Part shown: piece by piece, positions 49,834 to 58,326 of the stretch | Layout of the letters: each line of letters begins with the position of its first letter | How positions within the stretch are numbered: position 1 is the stretch's first letter | Made by a program: the position numbers and the translations under genes | Source of the DNA: Chloroherpetonaceae bacterium | GTDB lineage: Bacteria; Bacteroidota; Chlorobiia; Chlorobiales; Thermochlorobacteraceae | Direction of reading: 5' to 3' | Assembly (NCBI GenBank): GCA_025055975.1 | Contig: JANWWM010000071.1 | Location: 1-64,000, forward strand | Length of the DNA: 64,000 nucleotides | Notes under the pieces: generated by a model | Told to the model about the DNA's origin: nothing | The model's database searches: none | What the model saw: only the letters and a program-made list of their open reading frames with translations

Positions 49834-51666
49834 ATGAAAGCGCTCGTTAGGTGTCTCGTTTTCGCCTTCTTGCCATCGTTTCTTTCCGCCGCCTATGTCA
49901 CGCCCAATTCAGGCGTGGATTGGACGATGAACGACCTCGTTCTGAATTCCAACGGCGCGGTTACGGGCGCGCATCCGAACTACAACGTTTTGGACTCCGT
50001 CATCATCGCGCCGAATGATCGGCTCACGATCGCGCCTGGGAGCGTTCTCGTCTTCGCGCCAACGGCGCTCGTGGTTCGCGGCAAACTTTTGGCGATTGGA
50101 ACGCCGTCGGCGCGCATCGTTTTTACGGGCGCGACGCAAACGCCCGCTTCATGGCGCAACATTCGCATTGAAGATTCGGCGATCGATACGGCGTGCGTGT
50201 TCCGACATTGCGTCATCGAATACTCGACAGGCGGAATCGCGTGCATCGGTTCAAGCCCGACGATTGAATTTTCAACCTTGCGCTTCAATGGCAGTCTCAC
50301 GACGGCGGGCGGCAGTTTTGCGATTCAATGCTTCAACTCCAACGCCCTCATTCGCCACGACAGCATCTACAACAACTCGCAAATCGCCATCAACATTAGC
50401 AACAATTCAAGCCCCATCGTCGAGCGCAATTACATCGCCAACAACAACGTTCGAAATCAAAGTCCCGCGAACCCCATCACGATTTCGTTTCAAGGCAACA
50501 ACAATCCCATCATTCGCTTCAACGAAATTCACAGCGCCGACCTTCCGTCGCCCGTCCGCGCAGGCGGCATTAGCGTGGGTTTGGGGAGCAATTCAACCGT
50601 TCAGAATCCGCTCATCGAGTTCAACTACATTCACGATTGCGCCTTCGGCATTGTGATTGCGGGCGCGACGCAGTGCGTCGTCAGAAACAATCGCATCGAG
50701 AACAACGCGCGCAATCCAAATCCGCTTCAAGCGGGAAGCGGCATCAACGTCAATTCGTCGGGCAGCGCCGTCGCCGCGCCCATCATCACGGGCAATTTCA
50801 TCAAAGGCAACTTGTGGGGCGTTACGATTCAAGGCACGGCGCAACCCAATCTCGGCGACCTCTCGAACTCCAACCCCGACGACGACGGGCGCAACACGTT
50901 CATCGACAATCTTCAAGGCTCGACCAACTACGCGCTCTACAACAACACCTCGAACACGATTCGCGCGCAGAACAACTTTTGGGGAACGACCGATTTAGCC
51001 CAAATCCAACAGCGCATTTGGGGACAAGGCGACGCGCAGAATCCCGCAACGGTCATCTACCTGCCTTTCGCGCTCGGCGACGTTTCTTTGCCCGTCGAGT
51101 TGATTGAGTTCGCCGCGCGCAAAACGGACGGCGGCGTTTTGCTTTCGTGGAAAACCGCGTCGGAACGAGGCAATTCAGGCTTCGAAGTTCAACGCAGAGC
51201 GCAGAATCGAGACGCGCGGAGCGACGATTGGCAAACGCTTGGCTTCGTCAGAGGCAACGGCGCGAGCGTCGAGGCGCGATCTTATTCGTTCTTGGATAGA
51301 ACCGCGTCGGGCAGAGTTCAGTATCGCTTGAAGCAGATTGATTTTGACGGACGCTTCGAATACAGCGACGCGATTGACATCGACGCGGGCTTGCCTCAAC
51401 GCTTTTCGTTGGAGCAGAACTACCCAAACCCGTTCAATCCGACGACGACGATTGGATATGTTTTGCCCCTCGCAAGCGACGTCAGGTTGGAAATCTTCGA
51501 TGCGCTTGGCAGAAAGGTCGCCACGCTCGTCGAGGCGCGTCAAGACGCGGGGTCTTACTCGTTCTCGCTTGACGCATCGCGCTACGGGCTTTCGTCGGGC
51601 GTTTATTTTTATCGCTTGCGAGCGAAGGATTTTTCCGAAACCAAAAAATTGATTCTCGCCAAATGA
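49834..51666 (+). CDS. T9SS-exported parallel beta-helix protein
   Basis: A 610-aa secreted protein with a signal peptide (MKALVRCLVFAFLPSFLSAAY). Residues 40-410 are right-handed beta-helix turns of the Pec-lyase/NosD-type (RNNRIENNARNPN, IRFNEIHSAD, VERNYIANNN). Residues about 430-520 are a Fn3-like linker (SWKTASERGNSGFEVQR), and the end is a T9SS sorting domain (LEQNYPNPFNPTTTIGY). No catalytic residues were identified. Its stop overlaps the next gene's start by 4 bases (ATGA), so translation is coupled to the carboxypeptidase. Confidence 0.88.
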   Translation: MKALVRCLVFAFLPSFLSAAYVTPNSGVDWTMNDLVLNSNGAVTGAHPNYNVLDSVIIAPNDRLTIAPGSVLVFAPTALVVRGKLLAIGTPSARIVFTGATQTPASWRNIRIEDSAIDTACVFRHCVIEYSTGGIACIGSSPTIEFSTLRFNGSLTTAGGSFAIQCFNSNALIRHDSIYNNSQIAINISNNSSPIVERNYIANNNVRNQSPANPITISFQGNNNPIIRFNEIHSADLPSPVRAGGISVGLGSNSTVQNPLIEFNYIHDCAFGIVIAGATQCVVRNNRIENNARNPNPLQAGSGINVNSSGSAVAAPIITGNFIKGNLWGVTIQGTAQPNLGDLSNSNPDDDGRNTFIDNLQGSTNYALYNNTSNTIRAQNNFWGTTDLAQIQQRIWGQGDAQNPATVIYLPFALGDVSLPVELIEFAARKTDGGVLLSWKTASERGNSGFEVQRRAQNRDARSDDWQTLGFVRGNGASVEARSYSFLDRTASGRVQYRLKQIDFDGRFEYSDAIDIDAGLPQRFSLEQNYPNPFNPTTTIGYVLPLASDVRLEIFDALGRKVATLVEARQDAGSYSFSLDASRYGLSSGVYFYRLRAKDFSETKKLILAK

Positions 51667-54053
51667 ACCGCTTGCTTTTCGCGCTCGTCGCGTTGGCTTT
51701 CTCGATGGAGCTTTTCGCGCAAGACGCGCCGCATCGCCGCGTCAGGATTGACGTGTCGGGCTACGACGCGATGACGAAACTGATGACGTCGGGCATCGCG
51801 CTCGAAGACGCCTACCGCGAAAAATCGTCGCTCATCGTCGACCTTTCCGACGACGAACTCGCCGAGCTTTCGCGCTTGAACATCCCGCATCAAGTTTTGA
51901 TTGAAGACGTCGGAAAGTTCTACGAAGCGCGGGCGTTGGCGGAAAAAGATTTGCCGCAATTGCGCCTTGCGAGCACGCCGCAAAATTTCCGATTGGGCGC
52001 GATGGGCGGCTTTCTCACGCTCTCGGAAGTCTATCAAGTCCTCGACTCAATGCGGCTTTTGTATCCGAACTTGATTACGGCGCGCGACAGCGTTGGGGCG
52101 ACGATTGAAGGCAGAGCGATTTACGCCGTCAAAATCGGGTCAGCGTCGTCGGCGGGCAAGCCGCAAGTTCTTTACACGTCGCTGCATCACGCCCGCGAAC
52201 CCGCTGGAATGATGGCGGTGATCTACTATATGTGGTGGCTCTTGGAAAACTACGGCGCAAACGCGGAAGCGACCCACCTCGTCGATAACCGCGAGCAATG
52301 GTTCATTCCCGTCGTCAATCCCGATGGCTACGAACACAATCGCTCGACCAACCCCAACGGCGGCGGAATGTGGCGCAAAAATCGCAGGCTCAATAGCGAC
52401 CAAACCTACGGCGTTGACCTCAATCGCAACTATGGACCGTTCGAGTTTTGGAACGCGCCCAACGGCGGCTCCAGCACGACCCCATCGAGCCAAACCTATC
52501 GCGGAACCGCGCCGTTCAGCGAGCCAGAAACGCAAGCGATGCGCGCCTTCTGCAACGGCAAGCAATTCAAGGCGTGTTTGAATTATCACACATATAGCAA
52601 TCTTCTCATTTACCCATACGGCTACTTGTCGCAAGAAACGCCCGATTCGCTCGTCTATCGGCGCTTCGCGCGCGACATGACCGAGTTCAACGGCTATCGC
52701 TACGGCACGGACTTGCAAACCGTCGGCTACGCCACGCGCGGCAATTCGGACGATTGGATGTATGGCGAACAAGACGAAAAGCCGAAAATTTTTGCGATGA
52801 CTCCCGAAGTCGGCTCCGCGAGCGATGGCTTCTGGCCTCAACCTTCGCGCATCATTCCGCTTTGCGACGAAAACTTGTTTCCGAACAAATACCTCGCGTG
52901 GATCGCGGGCGGCTACGTCACGGCGGAAAGACTTGGCGACGAGATGTTTTTGCCCATTGGAACGGCAACGAACGTTTCGTTCAAATTCTTCAACAAAGGC
53001 TTGCAAACCGCCAGCGGCGCGACGGCGCGATTGACGTCGTCCAATCGCTTCGTTCAGATTCTCGCCGATTCCGCTTCGCTGGGCGCGCTCGCCTCGCAAC
53101 GCGACACGACCATAAGTTTCGCGCTTCGACTTTTGGACTCGATCGCGATTGGATCGACCGTGGAACTTTCGCTCGTGGTTCGTCAGAACGACGTCGCTCA
53201 AACGCGCTCGTTTCAATTCGTCGCGGGAACGCCGCAAACGATTTTTTTGGATTCGGCAGAAACCCAAACGCTTTGGTCGGGCGGCACGTGGGGACGCACG
53301 ACGGCGTCGGCGTTTTCGGGCGGTTATTCTTGGACCGATAGCCCAAACGGCAACTATCTCGCCAACGCCAGCAACTACAACGTGCTGCAAACCGCGCTCA
53401 ACCTTTCCGACGCGGCGATTCGCAAAGTTTATCTCTCCTACCAAGCTCGTTGGGTTGGGATTGAGCCAAATTGGGACTGGTGTCAAGTTTATCTCTCCAC
53501 GAACAACGGCGCGTCGTGGCAGTGGCTTCGCGCGCCGCGAATGAAATTGGGAAGCGGACAAGGCAGACAAACCGCGGGGCAATACGGCTACGACGGCACG
53601 CAAGCGACTTGGGTCAAAGAAACGATCGACATCTCCGCCTTCAAAGGCTCGGCGCAAACGCGCCTTCGCTTCGGCTTGCTCGCCGATGGCTCGGTTCAAG
53701 GCGACGGATTCTACTACGACGACGTGAAAATCGAGATTTTGAGCGCGGCGACGAGCGCCGTCTCGCCTTCGCCCGAAAAGCCGCGTCAATTCAGGCTTGA
53801 GCAGAACTATCCCAACCCCTTCAATCCGACGACGACGATCGCGTATTCGCTTCCCGTCGACGGCGAGGTTCGATTGGAACTTTTCGATGTGCTTGGTCGC
53901 CAAGCGGCGACGCTCGTCAATGAACGGCAAAGCGCGGGCGAACATCGCTACTTGCTTGATGCGTCGCGCCTTGCGCTCGCGTCGGGGGTTTATTTCTATC
54001 GATTGCGCGCGGGCGGTTTCGTTCAGACGCGCAAGCTTATGCTCGTCAAGTGA
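51663..54053 (+). CDS. T9SS-exported M14 zinc carboxypeptidase
   Basis: A 796-aa secreted metallopeptidase with a signal peptide (MNRLLFALVALAFSMELFAQ) and a prodomain-like region (about residues 25-115). The M14 domain has zinc ligands HHAREP (HxxE, about residue 177) and NYHTYSN, the substrate-binding VDLNRNY with VVNPDGYEHNR, and catalytic Glu in TPEVGSASDG. A beta-rich accessory region follows (about residues 430-700), and a T9SS sorting domain (LEQNYPNPFNPTTTIAY) ends it. It removes C-terminal residues from peptides outside the cell. Confidence 0.93.
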   Translation: MNRLLFALVALAFSMELFAQDAPHRRVRIDVSGYDAMTKLMTSGIALEDAYREKSSLIVDLSDDELAELSRLNIPHQVLIEDVGKFYEARALAEKDLPQLRLASTPQNFRLGAMGGFLTLSEVYQVLDSMRLLYPNLITARDSVGATIEGRAIYAVKIGSASSAGKPQVLYTSLHHAREPAGMMAVIYYMWWLLENYGANAEATHLVDNREQWFIPVVNPDGYEHNRSTNPNGGGMWRKNRRLNSDQTYGVDLNRNYGPFEFWNAPNGGSSTTPSSQTYRGTAPFSEPETQAMRAFCNGKQFKACLNYHTYSNLLIYPYGYLSQETPDSLVYRRFARDMTEFNGYRYGTDLQTVGYATRGNSDDWMYGEQDEKPKIFAMTPEVGSASDGFWPQPSRIIPLCDENLFPNKYLAWIAGGYVTAERLGDEMFLPIGTATNVSFKFFNKGLQTASGATARLTSSNRFVQILADSASLGALASQRDTTISFALRLLDSIAIGSTVELSLVVRQNDVAQTRSFQFVAGTPQTIFLDSAETQTLWSGGTWGRTTASAFSGGYSWTDSPNGNYLANASNYNVLQTALNLSDAAIRKVYLSYQARWVGIEPNWDWCQVYLSTNNGASWQWLRAPRMKLGSGQGRQTAGQYGYDGTQATWVKETIDISAFKGSAQTRLRFGLLADGSVQGDGFYYDDVKIEILSAATSAVSPSPEKPRQFRLEQNYPNPFNPTTTIAYSLPVDGEVRLELFDVLGRQAATLVNERQSAGEHRYLLDASRLALASGVYFYRLRAGGFVQTRKLMLVK

Positions 54054-54080
54054 AGTCGAGCGCGGCTCACTTGGCTTTTT
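54047..54080 (+). terminator. Possible terminator after the carboxypeptidase gene
   Basis: CAAGTGA at 54047-54053 pairs with TCACTTG at 54067-54073 across 13 bases and is followed by GCTTTTT. It spans the 13-bp gap and both stop codons of converging genes. Confidence 0.4.
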
Positions 54081-55365
54081 GCGCCGGGGCGTAGAGGATT
54101 TTATCGACTCTGCGCCCGTCCATATCCACGACCTCGAAGCGCGCGCCGTTCCACGAAAACGCTTGACCCTCTTTGGGAATCGCGCCGAGTTGGTGCATCA
54201 CGAATCCCGCGACGGTTTCGTAGCCCGAATCTTCGTTGGGCAGTTCGGCGATGTTGAATTGCTCTTTGAAATCTCGAATGGGCATCAAGCCTTCGATGAG
54301 CCAAGAGCCGTCGTCGCGTTGAATGGCGTAGGGTTCGACCGTTTCGCCGTCGATGTCGCCCGTGATGCCGCCCAAAATGTCGTTGAGCGTGATTAAGCCT
54401 TGCGTCGCGCCGTATTCATCGATGACGATGGCGAGTTGCGGCTTGATTTTGCGCAGTTTCTCGAAGACGCGAAACGCCGAGAGCGATTCCAAAAAGAAGG
54501 TGGGCTTTTTCATCATCGCGCGAATGTTGAGCGGCTCGCCTTTTTCCATCGCCACGAGAATGTCTTTGGCGCGAACCACGCCGATGATGCGATCGAGCGA
54601 ATCGTCGCCGACGGGAAACGCCGCGTGCGGTTTGCTTAGCACGAGGTCTCGAATCGCTTTTTCCGAATCGTTGACATCGATCCACAAAATTTCGTTTTTC
54701 GGAGTCATCAACTCGCTGACGCGACGGTCGGAGAGTTTGAAGATGCGGTTGATAAGTTCTTGCTCGACCGGCTCGAACTCGCCCGACTTCGTGCCGAGCG
54801 CGATCATAATGCGAACTTCCTCTTCGGTTACGGGCGAATCAGGATTCGATTTGATTCCGAGCGCGTTCGTTATGAGGCTGGTTGCGCCGCTCAAAATTTT
54901 CACGATTGGGTTTGCCGCTTTGGAGAGCCAGAGCATGGGCTTCGCCACGACGCGCGCGATGGTTTCGGGGTTCGAGAGCGCGACGCGCTTGGGCGCCAGT
55001 TCGCCAACGACGATGGAAAGAAACGTGATGGCGGAGACGACGACGCCAAGGCTGACGCTTTCGCTGTATTCGTCAAGGAATTCCCATTGCGACAATCGTT
55101 CCGAGAGCGGCTCGGCGAGGGTTGCGCCGCCAAACGCGCCCGCCAACACGCCAATCAGCGTGATGCCCACTTGAACGGTCGAAAGGAAGCGTTCCGGCGA
55201 ATTGGCAAGTTCCAGAGCGACCTTCGCGCCCTCGTCGCCCTTTTGAGCCAATTGTTCCAAGCGCGTCTTTTTGGACGAGACGATGGCGATTTCCGCGAGC
55301 GCAAAAAGCCCATTGGCGAGAATCAACGCGACGATCAGCGCAACCTCAAACGCGACGTGCGACAT
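54067..55365 (-). CDS. CNNM/DUF21 and CBS-domain membrane protein (CorC/TlyC-like)
   Basis: A 432-aa membrane protein: an N-terminal CNNM/DUF21 transmembrane domain (residues 1-190, ALAEIAIVSSKKTRLEQLA, FLSTVQVGITLIGVLAGAF, FLSIVVGELAPKRVAL), two CBS domains (about residues 215-335, MTPKNEILWIDV... VIDEYGATQGLITLNDIL), and a C-terminal CorC_HlyC transporter-associated domain (WNGARFEVVDMDGRRVDKI). Members are often linked to Mg or Co efflux. 'Hemolysin' is the historical label. Complete. Confidence 0.93.
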   Translation of the reverse strand: MSHVAFEVALIVALILANGLFALAEIAIVSSKKTRLEQLAQKGDEGAKVALELANSPERFLSTVQVGITLIGVLAGAFGGATLAEPLSERLSQWEFLDEYSESVSLGVVVSAITFLSIVVGELAPKRVALSNPETIARVVAKPMLWLSKAANPIVKILSGATSLITNALGIKSNPDSPVTEEEVRIMIALGTKSGEFEPVEQELINRIFKLSDRRVSELMTPKNEILWIDVNDSEKAIRDLVLSKPHAAFPVGDDSLDRIIGVVRAKDILVAMEKGEPLNIRAMMKKPTFFLESLSAFRVFEKLRKIKPQLAIVIDEYGATQGLITLNDILGGITGDIDGETVEPYAIQRDDGSWLIEGLMPIRDFKEQFNIAELPNEDSGYETVAGFVMHQLGAIPKEGQAFSWNGARFEVVDMDGRRVDKILYAPAQKAK

Positions 55366-55439
55366 TCAGAAACCTTCGTAAATTCCTTTCGCGTCGCAGA
55401 ATAAAACTTTTTCGACAATCTCTCAACCAAGCCTTTGCG

Positions 55440-56555
55440 ATGTTCAAGCTCGTCGCCTTTTTCTTGTGCTTCGTTTCGCTTGGCGCGTCGGCGTTTGCGG
55501 GCGGCGAAAAGCTCGATGTGGGCGCGAGAGCCATCGCGTTGGGCGGCGCGTTCACGGGCTTGGCGAATTCTTCGGCGACGCTCTTCTACAACCCCGCGGG
55601 CGCGATGCTCATTCCCTACCGCGAAGCGTCGTTCTTTCACGCGCGTCCCTACGGCTTGAAAGAATTGGACTACCTGACCTTTTCTTACGTCGAGCCGTCT
55701 CTCCTGCCGCGCCAATACGGAGCTTTCGGCGTTTTGGCGAAACGCTATGGCTTCGAACTCTACAACGAAATCATGTTTGGAATCGCCTACGCGAACTCGT
55801 TTGAAAAGAAATTTCTCTACGGCGTTGGGCTGAACTATCAGCGCGCGTTCATCAAGAACTACGGAAGCGCGGGAGCGATTGGCGTCAGCGTTGGCGCGCT
55901 CGGCTTGATTTCCGAATCGCTCTTGATTGGCGTTGCGGCGCACAATCTCAACGCGCCGACGATGGGGGTTTCGCGCGAAGAACTGGCGCAGACCTACGCC
56001 GTCGGGCTTTCCTACAAGGCGCTTTCGAACTTGCTGCTCGTCGTCGATGCCGAAAAGGACGTCCGATTTCCGCTCAATCTCAAAGGCGGAATCGAGTATC
56101 GCCCCGTTTCGTCGGTGAGTTTTCGCGTGGGCTTTTCAAGCGAGCCGTCGCGTTTTTCGGGCGGCGTGGGCGCGCATTACGCTTTGCTCGATTTGGATTA
56201 CGCTTTTTCGACGCATCGAGACTTGGGGCTGACGCATCACCTTTCCGTTTCGCTTCGCTTCGGCAGCGGCTCCACGCCCGAAGCGGCGGCGCGCGCTCTT
56301 GCCGAAACGATTGAACTCGCTTTCGCCGATGACTCGCGCCCGCTCAAAGAGGGCGAAACGCTCGAGCTCAATCGCGCGACGGCGGCGGAATTGATGCGCG
56401 TTCCGAAGATGACGCGCCAACTCGCCGAGCGCATTTTGCGATACCGCGCCGAAGTCGGCAAGTTCTCCGACGTGAGCGAATTGCGTCAAATCAAGGGCAT
56501 CGACGAGGAGAAGTTTCGGCATTTCTCAAAATTTTTCAGAGTGGAGGAAAAGTAG
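55440..56555 (+). CDS. PorV-like outer-membrane barrel fused to a ComEA-like helix-hairpin-helix domain
   Basis: A 371-aa protein with a signal peptide (MFKLVAFFLCFVSLGASAFA). Residues 25-275 show the PorV/FadL-type start DVGARAIALGGAFTGLANSSATLFYNPAG and alternating beta strands ending SVSLRFGSG. Residues 305-371 are a ComEA-like HhH2 domain (LNRATAAELMRVPKMTRQLAERILRYRAEVGKF... LRQIKGIDEEKF). The first hairpin reads VPKMT where DNA-binding forms have 'LPGIG', so DNA contact may be weak. The HhH part would face the periplasm. I do not recall this fusion as described; it could serve in DNA uptake or merely mediate protein contact. Confidence 0.8.
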   Translation: MFKLVAFFLCFVSLGASAFAGGEKLDVGARAIALGGAFTGLANSSATLFYNPAGAMLIPYREASFFHARPYGLKELDYLTFSYVEPSLLPRQYGAFGVLAKRYGFELYNEIMFGIAYANSFEKKFLYGVGLNYQRAFIKNYGSAGAIGVSVGALGLISESLLIGVAAHNLNAPTMGVSREELAQTYAVGLSYKALSNLLLVVDAEKDVRFPLNLKGGIEYRPVSSVSFRVGFSSEPSRFSGGVGAHYALLDLDYAFSTHRDLGLTHHLSVSLRFGSGSTPEAAARALAETIELAFADDSRPLKEGETLELNRATAAELMRVPKMTRQLAERILRYRAEVGKFSDVSELRQIKGIDEEKFRHFSKFFRVEEK

Positions 56556-57149
56556 TTGAAGCGCGCGCTACTCGCGTGGCTGGTTTGTCTTTTCGCGTGC
56601 GAGCGTCCCGTCGTCAAAGAAGGCGCGCTGTTCGAAGGCGCAAGGCTCGCGCAACCCCGCGGATACTTGCTTTCGCCGCGCGCGCCGGGCGATTACGAAC
56701 TCGTCTCCGAAAGCAAAGGCGAGAACATCGAGAAGGTCAGTTACGCCGCCTTCGACGCGCGAGAGTTGTCGCTCCCGCTCGATAGCCTTGCGACCGTTGC
56801 GTTTGGCGATAGCCTGCTCAAAACCTACGGACGCGCCTTGAAACGAAAGATGGGCGTTTTCGGCGGGTTGATGAAATCCTACTTTGAATACTTCGACAAG
56901 TTTCAAACTCTTTCTCTCTCTAGCCTTGAACGCAACGGCGCTCGTTGGTTCTCGTTGCTCAAAAAGCACGTCGACGAGCCGCACTATTGGCAAAGTTTTT
57001 ACGCCGCGCGCGACGGGCGACTCGTTTTCATCACGCTGTTTTACGCGCAAGGCGATGGCGAGCCGCCAATTCCAACGAGCGACCTTGCGAAGTTCATCGA
57101 TGTCGTCCGATTCGATTCAAACGATTCGCTATCTTTCCGAAAGCCTTGA
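56556..57149 (+). CDS. Putative lipoprotein coupled to the barrel-HhH gene
   Basis: A 197-aa protein starting MKRALLAWLVCLFACERPVV, a short signal peptide with a likely lipid-modified Cys at position 15. The start is a TTG immediately after the TAG of the previous gene, with GGAGG at 56543-56547 (8-base spacing), which decides the start. The mature part has mixed alpha/beta character (LATVAFGDSLLKTYGRALKRK, HYWQSFYAARDGRLVFITLFYA) and no known domain. Close coupling suggests it works with the barrel protein. Confidence 0.75.
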   Translation: MKRALLAWLVCLFACERPVVKEGALFEGARLAQPRGYLLSPRAPGDYELVSESKGENIEKVSYAAFDARELSLPLDSLATVAFGDSLLKTYGRALKRKMGVFGGLMKSYFEYFDKFQTLSLSSLERNGARWFSLLKKHVDEPHYWQSFYAARDGRLVFITLFYAQGDGEPPIPTSDLAKFIDVVRFDSNDSLSFRKP

Positions 57150-57211
57150 ATCGCCGAGGCGTTTTCGGACGAAGCCCTCGTCGCCAACGCGCGTTTGACT
57201 TGGAAGGCTTT

Positions 57212-58153
57212 ATGCGGAACGACGAATCGACTGAAGCGCAATCCATCGCTCGCATCGACGCGCTCAATGGCGAATCGGCTCGTCTCAAAGCCGAGAATCC
57301 GCCGCGCTCGCTCTCGCTCGCTCTCGAAGCCGAAAGGCTTTCGAACGAGATGGGTTACAAGCGCGGAATGGCGGAAAGTTCGCTCAACGTCGCGTCGGCG
57401 AAATGGCAACTTGGCTCGCACAACGAAGCGGAAGCCCCCGCCAAACGCGCTCTGCAAGCCTTCGAGGAGTTGGGCGACGAGCTCAAGCAGGCGCAAGCGT
57501 TGATCGCGTTGGGACTCATCTATCGCCGAAAAGGCTCGGCGAGCGAGGCTCTTCTCGCCTATCAACGCGCCCTGTCCATCGCTCGTCGGTTCAATGACGA
57601 GCGTCTCGTCGCCAACCTTTGCAACAACTTCGCCACGCTTTATGGCTCGCTCGCCGATTACGCCAAGGCGGCGGAGTATCTTTCGGAAAGCCTCTCGATT
57701 TATCGCCGCGTTCAAGACGACTATGGCGAAGCCTTGGCGCTGTCGAACCTCGCCGTGCTTTCGCGCATCATGGGCGACCATGCGTCAGCCATTGAGCTAT
57801 ATCAAAAAGCGATTGAAAAGTTCAAGCGTTTGAACGCTTTGGTTCACGTCGCAAAAGCGTTGGAAAACATTGGTTCGATGCATTTGGAGAACAAAGATTT
57901 CGATGCCGCCCTTTCCTATCAGCGTCAAGCCCTTGCGCTCTACGAATCGCTGAATCACCCCGACTCTCTCGCGTTCGTTCAGCACAACATCGCCGCGACG
58001 TTGGCGTCGAGAGGCGAAATCGACGAGCCAATCCGCCTGTTTCGTCAAAGCCTCGCGCTTGCGCAGAAAATGGGCGACAAGATTCTCGAATGCGACGCTT
58101 GCATCAATCTTGGTCGGCTTTGCGCAAAGCTTCGTCGTCAAGAAAAGCCGTAG
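57212..58153 (+). CDS. TPR-repeat protein
   Basis: A 313-aa soluble protein with at least six tetratricopeptide repeats, for example AQALIALGLIYRRKGSASEA, NLCNNFATLYGSLADYAKAA, ALSNLAVLSRIMGDHASAIE, VAKALENIGSMHLENKDFDA. Such repeats often precede a signalling output domain, and none follows here. The gene ends CAKLRRQEKP. The next 120 bases have a protein-like frame shifted by one (RHRFDEIFRAFARSFDLTLDSE), so a C-terminal frameshift is possible. The frame is open upstream to 56945 as a shadow. Confidence 0.82.
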   Translation: MRNDESTEAQSIARIDALNGESARLKAENPPRSLSLALEAERLSNEMGYKRGMAESSLNVASAKWQLGSHNEAEAPAKRALQAFEELGDELKQAQALIALGLIYRRKGSASEALLAYQRALSIARRFNDERLVANLCNNFATLYGSLADYAKAAEYLSESLSIYRRVQDDYGEALALSNLAVLSRIMGDHASAIELYQKAIEKFKRLNALVHVAKALENIGSMHLENKDFDAALSYQRQALALYESLNHPDSLAFVQHNIAATLASRGEIDEPIRLFRQSLALAQKMGDKILECDACINLGRLCAKLRRQEKP

Positions 58154-58326
58154 GTCGCGTTGGCGGGTTCGTCAGGCATCGATTTGACGAGATTTTTCGG
58201 GCATTCGCGCGGTCTTTTGACCTCACGCTCGATTCCGAGCTGTTGGAATCGTTCGCTCTCCTTGGGTAAGCAGTGGGGTCAGGGGTGGGGTTGCGCCGCG
58301 AAAGCAGAAGCCTCTTCAAACGAGAC

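Noticed and set aside
52140-53945. A 601-codon minus-strand frame over the carboxypeptidase.
   Set aside because: It is a shadow of the GC-rich codon pattern. The plus-strand gene carries the M14 zinc motif and T9SS tail.
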